A stretch of DNA of 53,486 nt from Tabrizicola sp. (lineage in GTDB: Bacteria > Pseudomonadota > Alphaproteobacteria > Rhodobacterales > Rhodobacteraceae), in the NCBI GenBank assembly GCA_025458105.1, contig JALOTD010000093.1, forward strand, positions 1-53,486, written 5' to 3'. Positions within the stretch are counted from its first letter, which is position 1, and each line of letters starts with the position of its first letter. This document shows positions 26,077-33,421 of this stretch, in pieces. The notes under the pieces are model-generated. The model saw only the letters and a program-made list of their open reading frames with translations. It was not told the origin of the DNA and searched no databases. The position numbers and the translations under genes were made by a program.

Positions 26077-26952
26077 ATGAACCTTGACGACATCATTGCC
26101 ATCGACTTCCACACCCATGCCGAAGAGCCGTGCAATTGCCATCGTGACGACGGCTACAACGAGTTTCAGGCCGGCATGGCCGCCTACTTCAAGAACCCGG
26201 CCGGGATCGACGGCATGCTGCCCACCGTGCCGCAGACCGCCGCCTACTACCGCGAACGCAAGATCGCGGCGGTGATCTTCGGGGTGGACGCTGAACGCGA
26301 GACGGGGTTCTACCGCCACAATAACGAGGAAATTGCGCAACTCGCCGCCGAGAACAGCGATATCCTGATCCCCTTTGCCAGCATCGACCCTGCCAAGGGC
26401 AAGGTTGGTGCCCGACAGGCGCGGCGCCTGGTGCGCGAGTTTGGGGTGAAGGGGTTCAAGTTCCACCCGACCATGCAGGGGTTCTACCCGAACGACCGCA
26501 TGGCCTATCCACTCTATGAGGCCATCAACGAGGAAGGTGCAATTGCGCTGTTCCATACCGGGCAGACCGGGGTGGGATCGGGCATGCGTGGCGGCATGGG
26601 GATGCGGCTGAAATACTCAAACCCCATCCACATCGATGATGTAGCGGTGGATTTCCCCGACATGACCATCGTGCTGGCGCACCCGTCCTTCCCCTGGACC
26701 GAGGAGGGGCTGGCCATCGCCCAGCACAAGCCGAATGTCTACATCGACATGTCGGGCTGGTCGCCCAAGTACTTCCCGCAGATCTTCGTGCATTACGCCA
26801 ATACGATCCTGAAGAAGAAGATGCTGTTCGGCTCGGACTGGCCCGCCATCACGCCCGACCGCTGGCTGAAGGATTTTGCCGACCTGCCGATCCGCGATGA
26901 TGTGCGGCCCCTGATCCTGAAGGAAAACGCGCGGCGCATCCTGAAGATCTAA
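26077..26952 (+). CDS. Amidohydrolase-2 family protein, probable aryl beta-ketoacyl-CoA hydrolase
   Basis: A 291-residue metal-dependent TIM-barrel hydrolase: metal-binding DFHTH (His12, His14), KGFKFHPTMQGF, ALFHTGQTG, VLAHPSFPWTEEGLAIA and LFGSDWP with the catalytic Asp. Family members beside hydroxycinnamate ligase, hydratase and SDR genes (CouO in Rhodococcus, the deacetylase step in Agrobacterium) are assigned to release of the aromatic acid from the beta-keto thioester. The gene starts six bases after the hydratase stop. An alternative is a gamma-resorcylate-type decarboxylase, which is less likely given the neighbours. Confidence 0.78.
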   Translation: MNLDDIIAIDFHTHAEEPCNCHRDDGYNEFQAGMAAYFKNPAGIDGMLPTVPQTAAYYRERKIAAVIFGVDAERETGFYRHNNEEIAQLAAENSDILIPFASIDPAKGKVGARQARRLVREFGVKGFKFHPTMQGFYPNDRMAYPLYEAINEEGAIALFHTGQTGVGSGMRGGMGMRLKYSNPIHIDDVAVDFPDMTIVLAHPSFPWTEEGLAIAQHKPNVYIDMSGWSPKYFPQIFVHYANTILKKKMLFGSDWPAITPDRWLKDFADLPIRDDVRPLILKENARRILKI

Positions 26953-26958
26953 CCGTCC

Positions 26959-27001
26959 TGTATACATTTCCCCGGCTGATGGTAATTTGGCTGTGTATAC
27001 A
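26959..27001. promoter_or_regulatory. GntR operators upstream of and overlapping the gntR start (TGTATACAT x2)
   Basis: The perfect palindrome TGTATACA occurs at 26959-26966 and 26994-27001, both followed by T, with start-to-start spacing of 35 bases. The second overlaps the proposed ATG of the GntR gene. With two more copies before the demethylase gene, this is strong evidence for an autoregulated GntR site. Confidence 0.75.
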
Positions 27002-27663
27002 TGATGGGGTCGGACGTGCCGGAAGAGAAAAGCTCTACTCACGCGCAACGGGCGCTGATCACCCTGCGCAAGCGGATCCTTGGCGGCGATCTGCAGGGCG
27101 GAACCCGCCTGTTCGAGGTGGCCCTGGCCGAAGAACTGGGCATCTCCCGCACCCCGGTCAGGGCGGCCCTGTCGCGGCTTGCCGAAGAGGCCTTGCTGGA
27201 CCGCACCCCCGGCGGTGGCTTTGTGGTGCGCAGTTTCGCGGTGCGGGATGTGGTCGATACGATTGAACTTGTTCAGAATGTTGATATGGATGGATATTCC
27301 ATCCTGAACGCGCAATTCCACCGGGTTCTGGCCCGCCTGTCGCAAAGTGACGTTCTGTGCCGCGAGATTGAACGGATTACCGCCCTGCCGTTTGCCTCTC
27401 CTTCAGCGTTCCTGGATGACCAGACGCGTCAGGCCGAACTGACGAAAACCCTTTCCGCCGCGCAGGAACAGCACCGCGCCATGATCGAGGCAATCGCCCA
27501 GCGAGAGGGGTTTCGCGCCGAATCACTCGCCCGGGAACACGCCCGCGCAGCGAGGCGGAACGTGGAATTCCTGCTGTCTCAGGAAGCGGCGATGCGCGAA
27601 GGCGTGGCGAGTCTGGCAATCCTGTCCGCCCGAGGGGTTTCTGTATACATTTTTCACGCGTAG
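27001..27663 (+). CDS. GntR-family (FadR/FCD) regulator with shortened effector domain
   Basis: A 220-residue protein. The winged helix-turn-helix is complete (residues 14-80: ALITLRKRILGGDLQGGTRL, ELGISRTPVRAALSRL). The FCD effector domain starts with VRDVVDTIEL but then jumps to VQNVDMDGYSILNAQFHRVL. The first FCD helices, usually ELRGxLE followed by about 35-45 residues, are missing in frame at about 27268. Later helices continue normally. The start is uncertain: ATG 27001 lies inside an operator and has no Shine-Dalgarno sequence; GTG 27016 is possible. It likely controls the O-demethylase operon. Confidence 0.82.
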   Translation: MMGSDVPEEKSSTHAQRALITLRKRILGGDLQGGTRLFEVALAEELGISRTPVRAALSRLAEEALLDRTPGGGFVVRSFAVRDVVDTIELVQNVDMDGYSILNAQFHRVLARLSQSDVLCREIERITALPFASPSAFLDDQTRQAELTKTLSAAQEQHRAMIEAIAQREGFRAESLAREHARAARRNVEFLLSQEAAMREGVASLAILSARGVSVYIFHA

Positions 27664-27723
27664 CGACCCAGTTTTACGCATCAAGCCTTGATTCATCGCC
27701 GCTTCCCCATATCAATGTATACA
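27642..27723. promoter_or_regulatory. GntR operators before the O-demethylase gene (TGTATACAT x2)
   Basis: Two further exact TGTATACA palindromes lie at 27642-27649 (inside the last codons of gntR) and 27716-27723, the latter 22 bases before the demethylase ATG. All four sites in the 765-base region share TGTATACAT. Confidence 0.75.
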
Positions 27724-27745
27724 TATGCTTCAGGGAGGAGCTTCG

Positions 27746-29102
27746 ATGGCCTTAAGTCTGTCAAGCGTCATGGCCGCTGCCGGAAACCCGGTCACCATGC
27801 TGCGCAATTCCAAGGCGGGGATGTATGTCTACCCGGTCGTGGCGCCGGAATTCCAGAACTGGCGCAATGAACAGGTGGCCTGGCGCCAGTCCGCCGTGCT
27901 GTTCGACCAGTCCCACCACATGGACGAAGTCATCGTCGAAGGCCCGCAGGCGACCGAGTTCCTGTCCTATCACGGCATCAACAGCTTTGCGAACTTCGAC
28001 TTGAATCGCGCCAAGCATTTCGTGCCCGTCACGCCCAATGGCCATGTCATCGGCGACCACATCATCTTCCGTGAGAGGGAGGACAAGTACATCCTCGTCG
28101 GCCGCGCGCCGACCTCGAACTGGCTGATGTTCTGCGCGCAGCCGCCCCGAAGGCGAGCGTGTGCTGCGCGAACACTACCGCTTCCAGATCCAGGGGCCGG
28201 ACGCGCCCAAGGTGTTCGAGAAGATGAACGGCGGCCCGGTGCCGGACATCAAGTTCTTCCATGTCGACTGGATCAACATCGGATCGAAGAAGGTGCAGGC
28301 CCTGCGCCACGGCATGTCGGGCGCGCCGGGGCTGGAGATCTGGGGTCCCTACAAAGACAAGGATTACATCCACTCTACCATCCTGCAGGCCGCCCGCGAC
28401 GCTGGCGTCAACCTCGTGCAATGTGGCAGCCGCGCCTATTCGACCAACACGCTGGAGTCGGGTTGGATCCCCTCGCCCCTGCCGGGCATCTATACCGGCG
28501 ACGGGATGCTGAAGGACTATCGCGACTGGCTGGGTGCTGACAGCTATGAGGCCGCGGGTGCCATCGGCGGCAGCTTTGTGTCGGCAAACATCGAGGACTA
28601 CTACGTCAATCCGTTCGAGCTGGGCTATGACTTCTACATTGGCTGGAAGAAGGATGACTTCGTCGGCAAGGCTGCGCTGCAGGCGATGAAGGGCAGCCCG
28701 AAAAACCGCAAGAAGGTGACCTTCGAATGGAACCGGGATGACGTGATGAAGGTCATCGCGTCGAACTTCGAACCCGGCGTGCCGTACAAGTGGATCGACT
28801 TCCCGCAGCCCAACTACGCTTCCTCCAGCGCCGATATGGTGATGCAGGGCGACAAGATGGTGGGGATGAGCATGTTCAACGGCTATTCCTACAACGAGCG
28901 CTGCATGCTGTCCCTGGGCGTGGTGGCTCAGGACGTTCAGGAGAATGACATCCTGACCCTGAAATGGGGCGAGCCGGAGACTACCGGCAAAACCTCGACC
29001 GAGCCGCACCGCCAGACGGAAATCCGCGTGCGTGTGGCCGCAACCCCCTATGCCGCCGAGGCGCGGACGAACTACGCCGACAGCTGGCGGACCAAGCGTT
29101 AA
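27746..29102 (+). pseudogene. GcvT-like THF-dependent O-demethylase (LigM/DesA type), frameshifted
   Basis: GGGAGGAG precedes the ATG at 27746. The product resembles tetrahydrofolate-dependent vanillate/syringate O-demethylases: FDQSHHMDEVIVEGP and NGHVIGDHIIF in the first frame, then from about 28150 in the next frame VLREHYRFQIQGPDAPKV, GGPVPDIKFFHVDWINIG, LRHGMSGAPGLEIWGP and a C-terminal GcvT_C region. Between NWLMFCA and EGERVLREHY about 16-18 residues (the expected GGYDVE-type strand) are missing, with a frame change at 28134-28152. It would transfer the methoxy methyl group of vanillate or syringate to THF. A strong terminator-like hairpin follows. Confidence 0.83.
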
Positions 29103-29117
29103 CCTCCCTGAGGCCTT

Positions 29118-29152
29118 GGGCCGCCCCTTACTGGGCGGCCCCTTTTCCTTTC
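29118..29152 (+). terminator. Intrinsic terminator or attenuator after the O-demethylase gene
   Basis: GGGCCGCCC-CTTACT-GGGCGGCCC is a perfect nine-pair GC stem (29118-29141) followed by CTTTTCCTTTCT. It sits 15 bases after the demethylase stop and just before the next gene on the same strand, so it probably reduces read-through into the ring-cleavage genes. Confidence 0.75.
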
Positions 29153-29164
29153 TGGGGTTCCCCG

Positions 29165-30165
29165 ATGGCAACTGTTCTTCTGATCCCGGGCCTTGTGTCC
29201 GATGGTTTCGTCTGGGCTGCCGCCGCGGTGGCGCTGGCCCCTTTGCCCGTGGCCGTGGCCGATGTGACGACCCAAGCCAGCATCGCGGACATGGCGCGCA
29301 GCCTGCTGGCGCAGCACGAGGGGCGGCTGGTTCTGGCAGGTCATTCAATGGGCGGGCGCGTGGCGCTGGAAATGGCCCGCATGGCGCCCGGCCGCATCGC
29401 GGGCATGGCGCTTTTGAACACCGGCATGCATCCGCGGCGTGAGGGCGAAGAAGCCAAGCGTCAGGCCATGATCGATCTGGCCCATTCGCAAGGAAGGCCG
29501 CCCCGAACCCCACCCTGATGGCTGACCTGACGGCCATGGTCTGCCGGATGACGCCCGAGGTTCACGAACGCCAGTTGCGCGCATTGCTGTCGCGGCCCGA
29601 TGCGGCGGCGAGCCTTGCCTATTCCGGCCCCATGCTGCTGATCACCGGGGCCGAGGATGCGTGGAGCCCGGTGGCCCAGCATCAGGACATCGCCAGCCTC
29701 TGCCCGCAGGCGCGGTTGGAGATCATCCCCGATGCAGGCCATTTCGCCCCGGTGGAGCAACCCGGCCTCGTGGCCCAGTTGCTGGCGGATTGGGCCAAGC
29801 CCGTGGTCGCCGCCGATGCCGTGCTGGACCGCATCCCGGACACACCGCTCTTTGACCGCCCGCGCGCCAATGCGGGCTATGCGCTGAACAAGATGGCAAT
29901 GGGCCTGTCTACGCCCGAGGGTCGGGCGGCCTTTCTGGCGGATGAGGGGGCCTACCTTGACCGCTTTCCCCTGACACCCGAGCAGCGTGCCGCCGTCGTG
30001 GCGCGCGATTGGGAAGCGATGGTCCGCCTTGGTGGCAACCTATTCTACATCCTGAAGATTTCGGCTGTGGACCCAACGCCCATTCGCGCCATCGGCGCGG
30101 CACAAGCGGGGATGAGCCTTGACGCATTTCTGGAAACCCGGCTGGGGAAGGTGACCAATGGCTAA
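29165..30165 (+). pseudogene. Alpha/beta hydrolase fused to LigA-like dioxygenase alpha subunit, frameshifted
   Basis: The first part is a serine hydrolase (LLIPGLVSDGFVW, nucleophile GHSMGGRVALEMA). After IDLAHSQG the frame shifts at 29490-29503, and the next frame continues with APNPTLMADLTAMVCRMTPE, the acid loop ITGAEDAWSP and DAGHFAPVEQ, completing the triad. From about 29823 the same frame reads a LigA domain (IPDTPLFDRPRANAGYALNKM, FLADEGAYLDRFPLTPEQ, LGGNLFYILKI). So hydrolase and dioxygenase alpha subunit are one polypeptide, apart from the lesion, which removes about 15-18 codons. The stop overlaps ligB by eight bases. The hydrolase may act on the ring-opened product. Confidence 0.82.
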
Positions 30166-30997
30166 ACTGATCGGCGGCTTGGGCACCAGCCACGTGCCCT
30201 CCATCGCGGCGGCGCTGGACAAGGGCTTGCGCCATTCGGAGGAATGGAAGCCCTTCTTTGACGGCTACATCCCCGCGCAGGATTGGGTGGCCGCGCAAAA
30301 GCCGGATATCGCGGTGGTCATCTTCAACGACCACGGCAACGCCTTCTTTCTGGACCGTGTGCCGACACTGGCGCTAGGCGTGGCCGAAAGCTATGCCCCG
30401 ATCGACGAGGGCTGGGGGCCGCGCCCCGTGCCGGTGTTCGAAGGCGCCGCAGATTTCGCATGGCATCTGGCCGATCAGATGGTAGCCAGCCATTTCGACC
30501 CGCTGATCTGCCGTGAGTTGGACGTGGATCACGGGATGCAGGTGCCGATGGAGCTGGTCTTCGGGCGGCCCGAGGCTTGGCCTGTGAAGGTGGTGCCGAT
30601 CCTGGTAAACACGATCCAGTATCCGATCCCCACCCCGCAGCGGATGTGGGACCTTGGCCGCATGCTGCGGCAAGCCATCGAAAGCTGGCCCACGGATGAG
30701 CGGGTCGTCGTTCTGGGCACGGGCGGCCTTTCGCACCAGTTGCAGGGCGCGCGGGCGGGCTACATCAACCCCGAGGAAGACCGCCGCTGGATCGCCGACA
30801 TCGGCCCGGCCCCGCAGCGCTACCGCGACATGTCGCGCGAGGATTATGTTCGGGTTTTCGGGTCCGAAGGGGCGGAGCTGATCATGTGGCTGGTGATGCG
30901 CGGCTGCATGGATGAGGTGGTCAACACCCTGCACCGCCACTACTTCGCCCCCGCCTCGATGACGGGGGCGGGCATGGTTCTCTTGGAGAACGCCTGA
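30158..30997 (+). CDS. ligB: LigB-type extradiol dioxygenase catalytic subunit
   Basis: A 279-residue class III extradiol dioxygenase. Fe(II) ligands correspond to LigB His12, His61 and Glu242: His12 (GLGTSHVPS), His59 (FNDHGNAFF) and Glu240 (EGAELIMWL). The catalytic base equivalent to His195 is His193 (GGLSHQLQG). It cleaves protocatechuate or 3-O-methylgallate between positions 4 and 5, with the LigA-like partner fused to the preceding hydrolase. The gene order demethylase, hydrolase-LigA, LigB matches use of vanillate or syringate. Gallate-type substrates cannot be excluded. Confidence 0.92.
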   Translation: MAKLIGGLGTSHVPSIAAALDKGLRHSEEWKPFFDGYIPAQDWVAAQKPDIAVVIFNDHGNAFFLDRVPTLALGVAESYAPIDEGWGPRPVPVFEGAADFAWHLADQMVASHFDPLICRELDVDHGMQVPMELVFGRPEAWPVKVVPILVNTIQYPIPTPQRMWDLGRMLRQAIESWPTDERVVVLGTGGLSHQLQGARAGYINPEEDRRWIADIGPAPQRYRDMSREDYVRVFGSEGAELIMWLVMRGCMDEVVNTLHRHYFAPASMTGAGMVLLENA

Positions 30998-31326
30998 TGT
31001 ATTTCCTGATGATCTGCCCCCACAAGAGCGGGGCCGAAATCAACGCCCTGCGCGACCGTCTGCGACCGCAGCACCGCGACTGGGTGGCTTCGGGCGGCAA
31101 CGGTCTTGCCCGGGTGCTGACGGGTTCGGCCCTGTGGAACCCCAAGGCTGAAGGGATCGGCAACTTTGGCATTCTTGAGGCCCAGGATGAGGCGACCGCT
31201 CGCGCTTTTGCCGAGGGCGATCCCTTCTTCAAGGGCGGTGTGGTCAAGCGGGTGGAACTGACGCGACTGGCGGACACGTTTCAGGCCGGCCGGATCTCGC
31301 CACTCACACAGGCCGTATCAACCTGA
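30997..31326 (+). CDS. YciI-like small protein of the ring-cleavage operon
   Basis: A 109-residue protein of the YciI/dimeric ferredoxin-like fold (MYFLMICPHKSG, LTGSALWNPKAEGIGNFGILEA, ARAFAEGDPFFKGGVV). The His and Asp often implicated in YciI chemistry are present at about residues 9 and 81. Its ATG overlaps the ligB stop by one base, so it is part of the same operon and may isomerise or lactonise a ring-cleavage intermediate. No specific reaction can be claimed. The 3' end overlaps the convergent DoxX-like gene by nine bases. Confidence 0.8.
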   Translation: MYFLMICPHKSGAEINALRDRLRPQHRDWVASGGNGLARVLTGSALWNPKAEGIGNFGILEAQDEATARAFAEGDPFFKGGVVKRVELTRLADTFQAGRISPLTQAVST

Positions 31327-31713
31327 TTGCGGTGGCCCTTGTCGGCGGTCAGCGCGCCGCCAAAGCGTGACCCCGGCCCAGATGAACAGGGCCTGAACGA
31401 TCACGCGGATCGTTGCCGCGACGGGTGGGGGGAAGACGGGGTCCGGCCGCACGAAATCCCAAAGATGCAGCGGCATGTACGCCGCGCACAGGAGGGCAAA
31501 GGCCAACCCCGCCCAGGCCCGGCTGCGGGGCCAGAGAGCCGCAAGACCGATGCCGATCTGCAGAATACCGGTTACAGGCAACACGAGGCCGACAGGCAGA
31601 AACGACGGCACCAGCGGCGCGAATCCGGCGGGTGCTAGAAGGTGGGCCAGGCCGCCGCCAATCATCACAAAGGCAGCAATCCCTGTCAGACCCCAGATCA
31701 GATATCTTTGCAT
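31318..31713 (-). CDS. DoxX-like membrane protein
   Basis: A 131-residue protein with four predicted membrane helices (GLTGIAAFVMIGGGLAHLL, FLPVGLVLPVTGILQIGIG, AWAGLAFALLCAAYMPLHLW, VAATIRVIVQALFIWAGVTL). The start at 31713 follows AGAGGGAAG. The DoxX/DUF-type family has a poorly defined role, often near oxidoreductases. It is cotranscribed with the SDR remnant upstream (13 bases apart). Confidence 0.8.
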   Translation of the reverse strand: MQRYLIWGLTGIAAFVMIGGGLAHLLAPAGFAPLVPSFLPVGLVLPVTGILQIGIGLAALWPRSRAWAGLAFALLCAAYMPLHLWDFVRPDPVFPPPVAATIRVIVQALFIWAGVTLWRRADRRQGPPQSG

Positions 31714-31726
31714 CTTCCCTCTCCGT

Positions 31727-32020
31727 TCAGCCGTGCTGCACTTGGGTCGCGGCCAAGGACACGTCCTTCCAGGCATCCCATTCAGCAAGACGCGCCTGAT
31801 AGACGCCCGGGACCATCAGGGTTGGGACGGTTCCAAGGAACAGCCGAAGTGGGGGATTTTCGGCATCGGCCAGTTTCAGGATGGCTGGGCCGACGGCATT
31901 CGGGTCGCCGTTAAGGTCCGGCGGCAGTGCCCGCGACGCCAGCGCCGCCCGCACAGCATCATAGGCGGAAATCGGAGCGGCAAGGCCACGGTTGGCACCT
32001 GTAATGAGCCAGTGTTTCAG
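31727..32020 (-). pseudogene. SDR oxidoreductase remnant with large internal deletion
   Basis: From a CTG at 32020 (GAGGAG eight bases upstream) the frame reads KHWLITGANRGLA, a typical SDR N-terminus with the glycine motif, and then goes straight to ISAYDAVRAALASRALPPD, GDPNAVGPAILKLADAENPP and LAEWDAWKDVS, a typical SDR C-terminus. The catalytic core (about 150 residues) is absent, in frame. It may still be translated as a 97-residue peptide but cannot be an active dehydrogenase. It is divergent from the TetR gene. Confidence 0.75.
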
Positions 32021-32095
32021 CGGGATGACTCCTCTTGCTGGGCGAATCTGAACATTGATAAGATACGCTTACTCGGCAATCTGAACGGTGTATAG

Positions 32096-32719
32096 ATGCA
32101 GGACGATGCAAGCCCCGCGAAAGCGGGCTATCATCACGGGAACTTGAAGGCGGCGCTGATCACGGCGGCAGACGAAATTCTGCGCGACAAAGGGATCGAG
32201 GGGTTTTCACTGCGCGAGGCAGCCCGGCGGGCCGGGGTTTCGGTGGGCGCACCCGCGCATCATTTTGGGTCAGCGAATGGTCTTCTTACCGAGGTTGCCC
32301 TCCTGGGATATGGCAGCCTTGGGGCGGCATTGAACGCCGTTGCCATCACCGAAGACCCCCAGGAAGATCTGCGCGCCTTGGCCCTGGCCTATGTCACCTT
32401 TGCACTGGACCATCCGGGCAGGTTCCGCCTGATGTTCCGCGCCGATCTGGTGAACCGTGAAGACCCGCGTTACGCCGAATCCAGCACCAGGGCGCTATCA
32501 GGCTTTGCCGCCGCGATTACCCGAAAGCCAACGTCTACGGAAAGCGGTCCAATGGCCCGCATCTTTTTGGTCTGGTCTCTTGTCCACGGCATGGCCAACC
32601 TCGTCCTCGACGACAAGGCCAAATACCTCTTCGGCGGAGCAAGTCCTGACGCGTTTGTCAGGCAGGTTCTGCCCGATATCCTTGCACGGGCATGGCCCTC
32701 GGACGCGACAGACGTGTAG
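32096..32719 (+). CDS. TetR/AcrR-family regulator
   Basis: A 207-residue TetR protein: YHHGNLKAALITAADEILRDKG then FSLREAARRAGVSVGAPAHHFGSANGLL, the DNA-binding helices, and a TetR_C_13-like ligand domain (FALDHPGRFRLMFRADLV). It is divergent from the SDR remnant and probably regulates it. Directly upstream are two direct repeats AATCTGAAC at 32045-32053 and 32078-32086 that could be its binding region. If its target is the decayed SDR, it may now be an orphan. Confidence 0.88.
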   Translation: MQDDASPAKAGYHHGNLKAALITAADEILRDKGIEGFSLREAARRAGVSVGAPAHHFGSANGLLTEVALLGYGSLGAALNAVAITEDPQEDLRALALAYVTFALDHPGRFRLMFRADLVNREDPRYAESSTRALSGFAAAITRKPTSTESGPMARIFLVWSLVHGMANLVLDDKAKYLFGGASPDAFVRQVLPDILARAWPSDATDV

Positions 32720-32729
32720 CCGCGCTTGC

Positions 32730-32747
32730 TTGGGTCGCGCGGCCCAA
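32730..32747. terminator. Small inverted repeat between convergent genes
   Basis: TTGGG-N8-CCCAA with a GC-rich loop lies in the 33 bases between the convergent TetR and intradiol dioxygenase genes. It has the position of a bidirectional terminator, but the stem is short. Confidence 0.35.
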
Positions 32748-32752
32748 CGGGC

Positions 32753-33352
32753 TCAGACAGGCTCGATGTAGATGGTCGGCGCGGGGAACAGCGCGGGCGT
32801 CTGGTCGCGGAGGACGTTCGCCGTGCGGTGCGGCCGATCCCGGGGCCGGGTGTCCAGATAGTGCTGGGTGATGAGCGTGCGAAAACCATCGGCGCTGATC
32901 CGGTAGTGGATATGGGGCGGGCGGGGCCAGTATTCCCTCGGGAACAGGGACAGCACCTCGAAATAGCCGTTTGCATCGGCAATGATCGTGCCGCGGAGGT
33001 CCATCTCGGCATCGCGGAAGTCGCTGTAGTCGCCTTTGGCTTCGGGGTAGTACCTGCCGCTGCCATCTGTCTGCCAAAGCTCCAGTTTCGCACCGGCCAC
33101 GGGCGTCTCGGGAGAGGCGGCGTTCATGACCCGCCCGGCGATGCGCATGACCTCGCCCTTCTTTCCAAAGCGGTTCATGTTGGTGACGACCGGAACATTG
33201 CTGATGTAGAAAGGCCCCTCCATATCGCCGGCGGTGGGGATCATCGCCTGTTCGGCCGACGCGCTGCCAGCGCCCAACCCGAAGGCCGCAGGAAGAGAGG
33301 CGGCAAAGGTCAGAAAACGGCGTCTGGCGGGGTTTCTGCTTTCATCGGTCAT
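32753..33352 (-). CDS. Tat-exported intradiol dioxygenase-like protein
   Basis: A 199-residue protein. The start at 33352 has GGAGG six bases upstream and opens with a twin-arginine leader (NPARRRFLTFAASL...SASAEQ). The catalytic Fe(III) ligands are all present: Tyr49 (GPFYISN), Tyr101 (GRYYPE), His147 and His149 (RPPHIHY). It lacks the N-terminal dimerisation helices of cytosolic enzymes. Secreted intradiol dioxygenases are known, but their substrates are little characterised. It is grouped with a SnoaL-like secreted protein, a Tat-exported metallo-beta-lactamase-fold protein and a HxlR regulator. Extracytoplasmic oxidation of a catechol is inferred. Confidence 0.86.
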   Translation of the reverse strand: MTDESRNPARRRFLTFAASLPAAFGLGAGSASAEQAMIPTAGDMEGPFYISNVPVVTNMNRFGKKGEVMRIAGRVMNAASPETPVAGAKLELWQTDGSGRYYPEAKGDYSDFRDAEMDLRGTIIADANGYFEVLSLFPREYWPRPPHIHYRISADGFRTLITQHYLDTRPRDRPHRTANVLRDQTPALFPAPTIYIEPV

Positions 33353-33421
33353 CGAAGGCCTCCGGTCTGGAATGGTCATGGCGGCGGGGCCAAAAGTTTG
33401 GCTGTCAGCCCCGCCGGGGGA

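Noticed and set aside
28062-29537. Antisense frame of about 490 codons opposite the O-demethylase gene
   Set aside because: No recognisable domain; the sense strand carries conserved GcvT motifs throughout.
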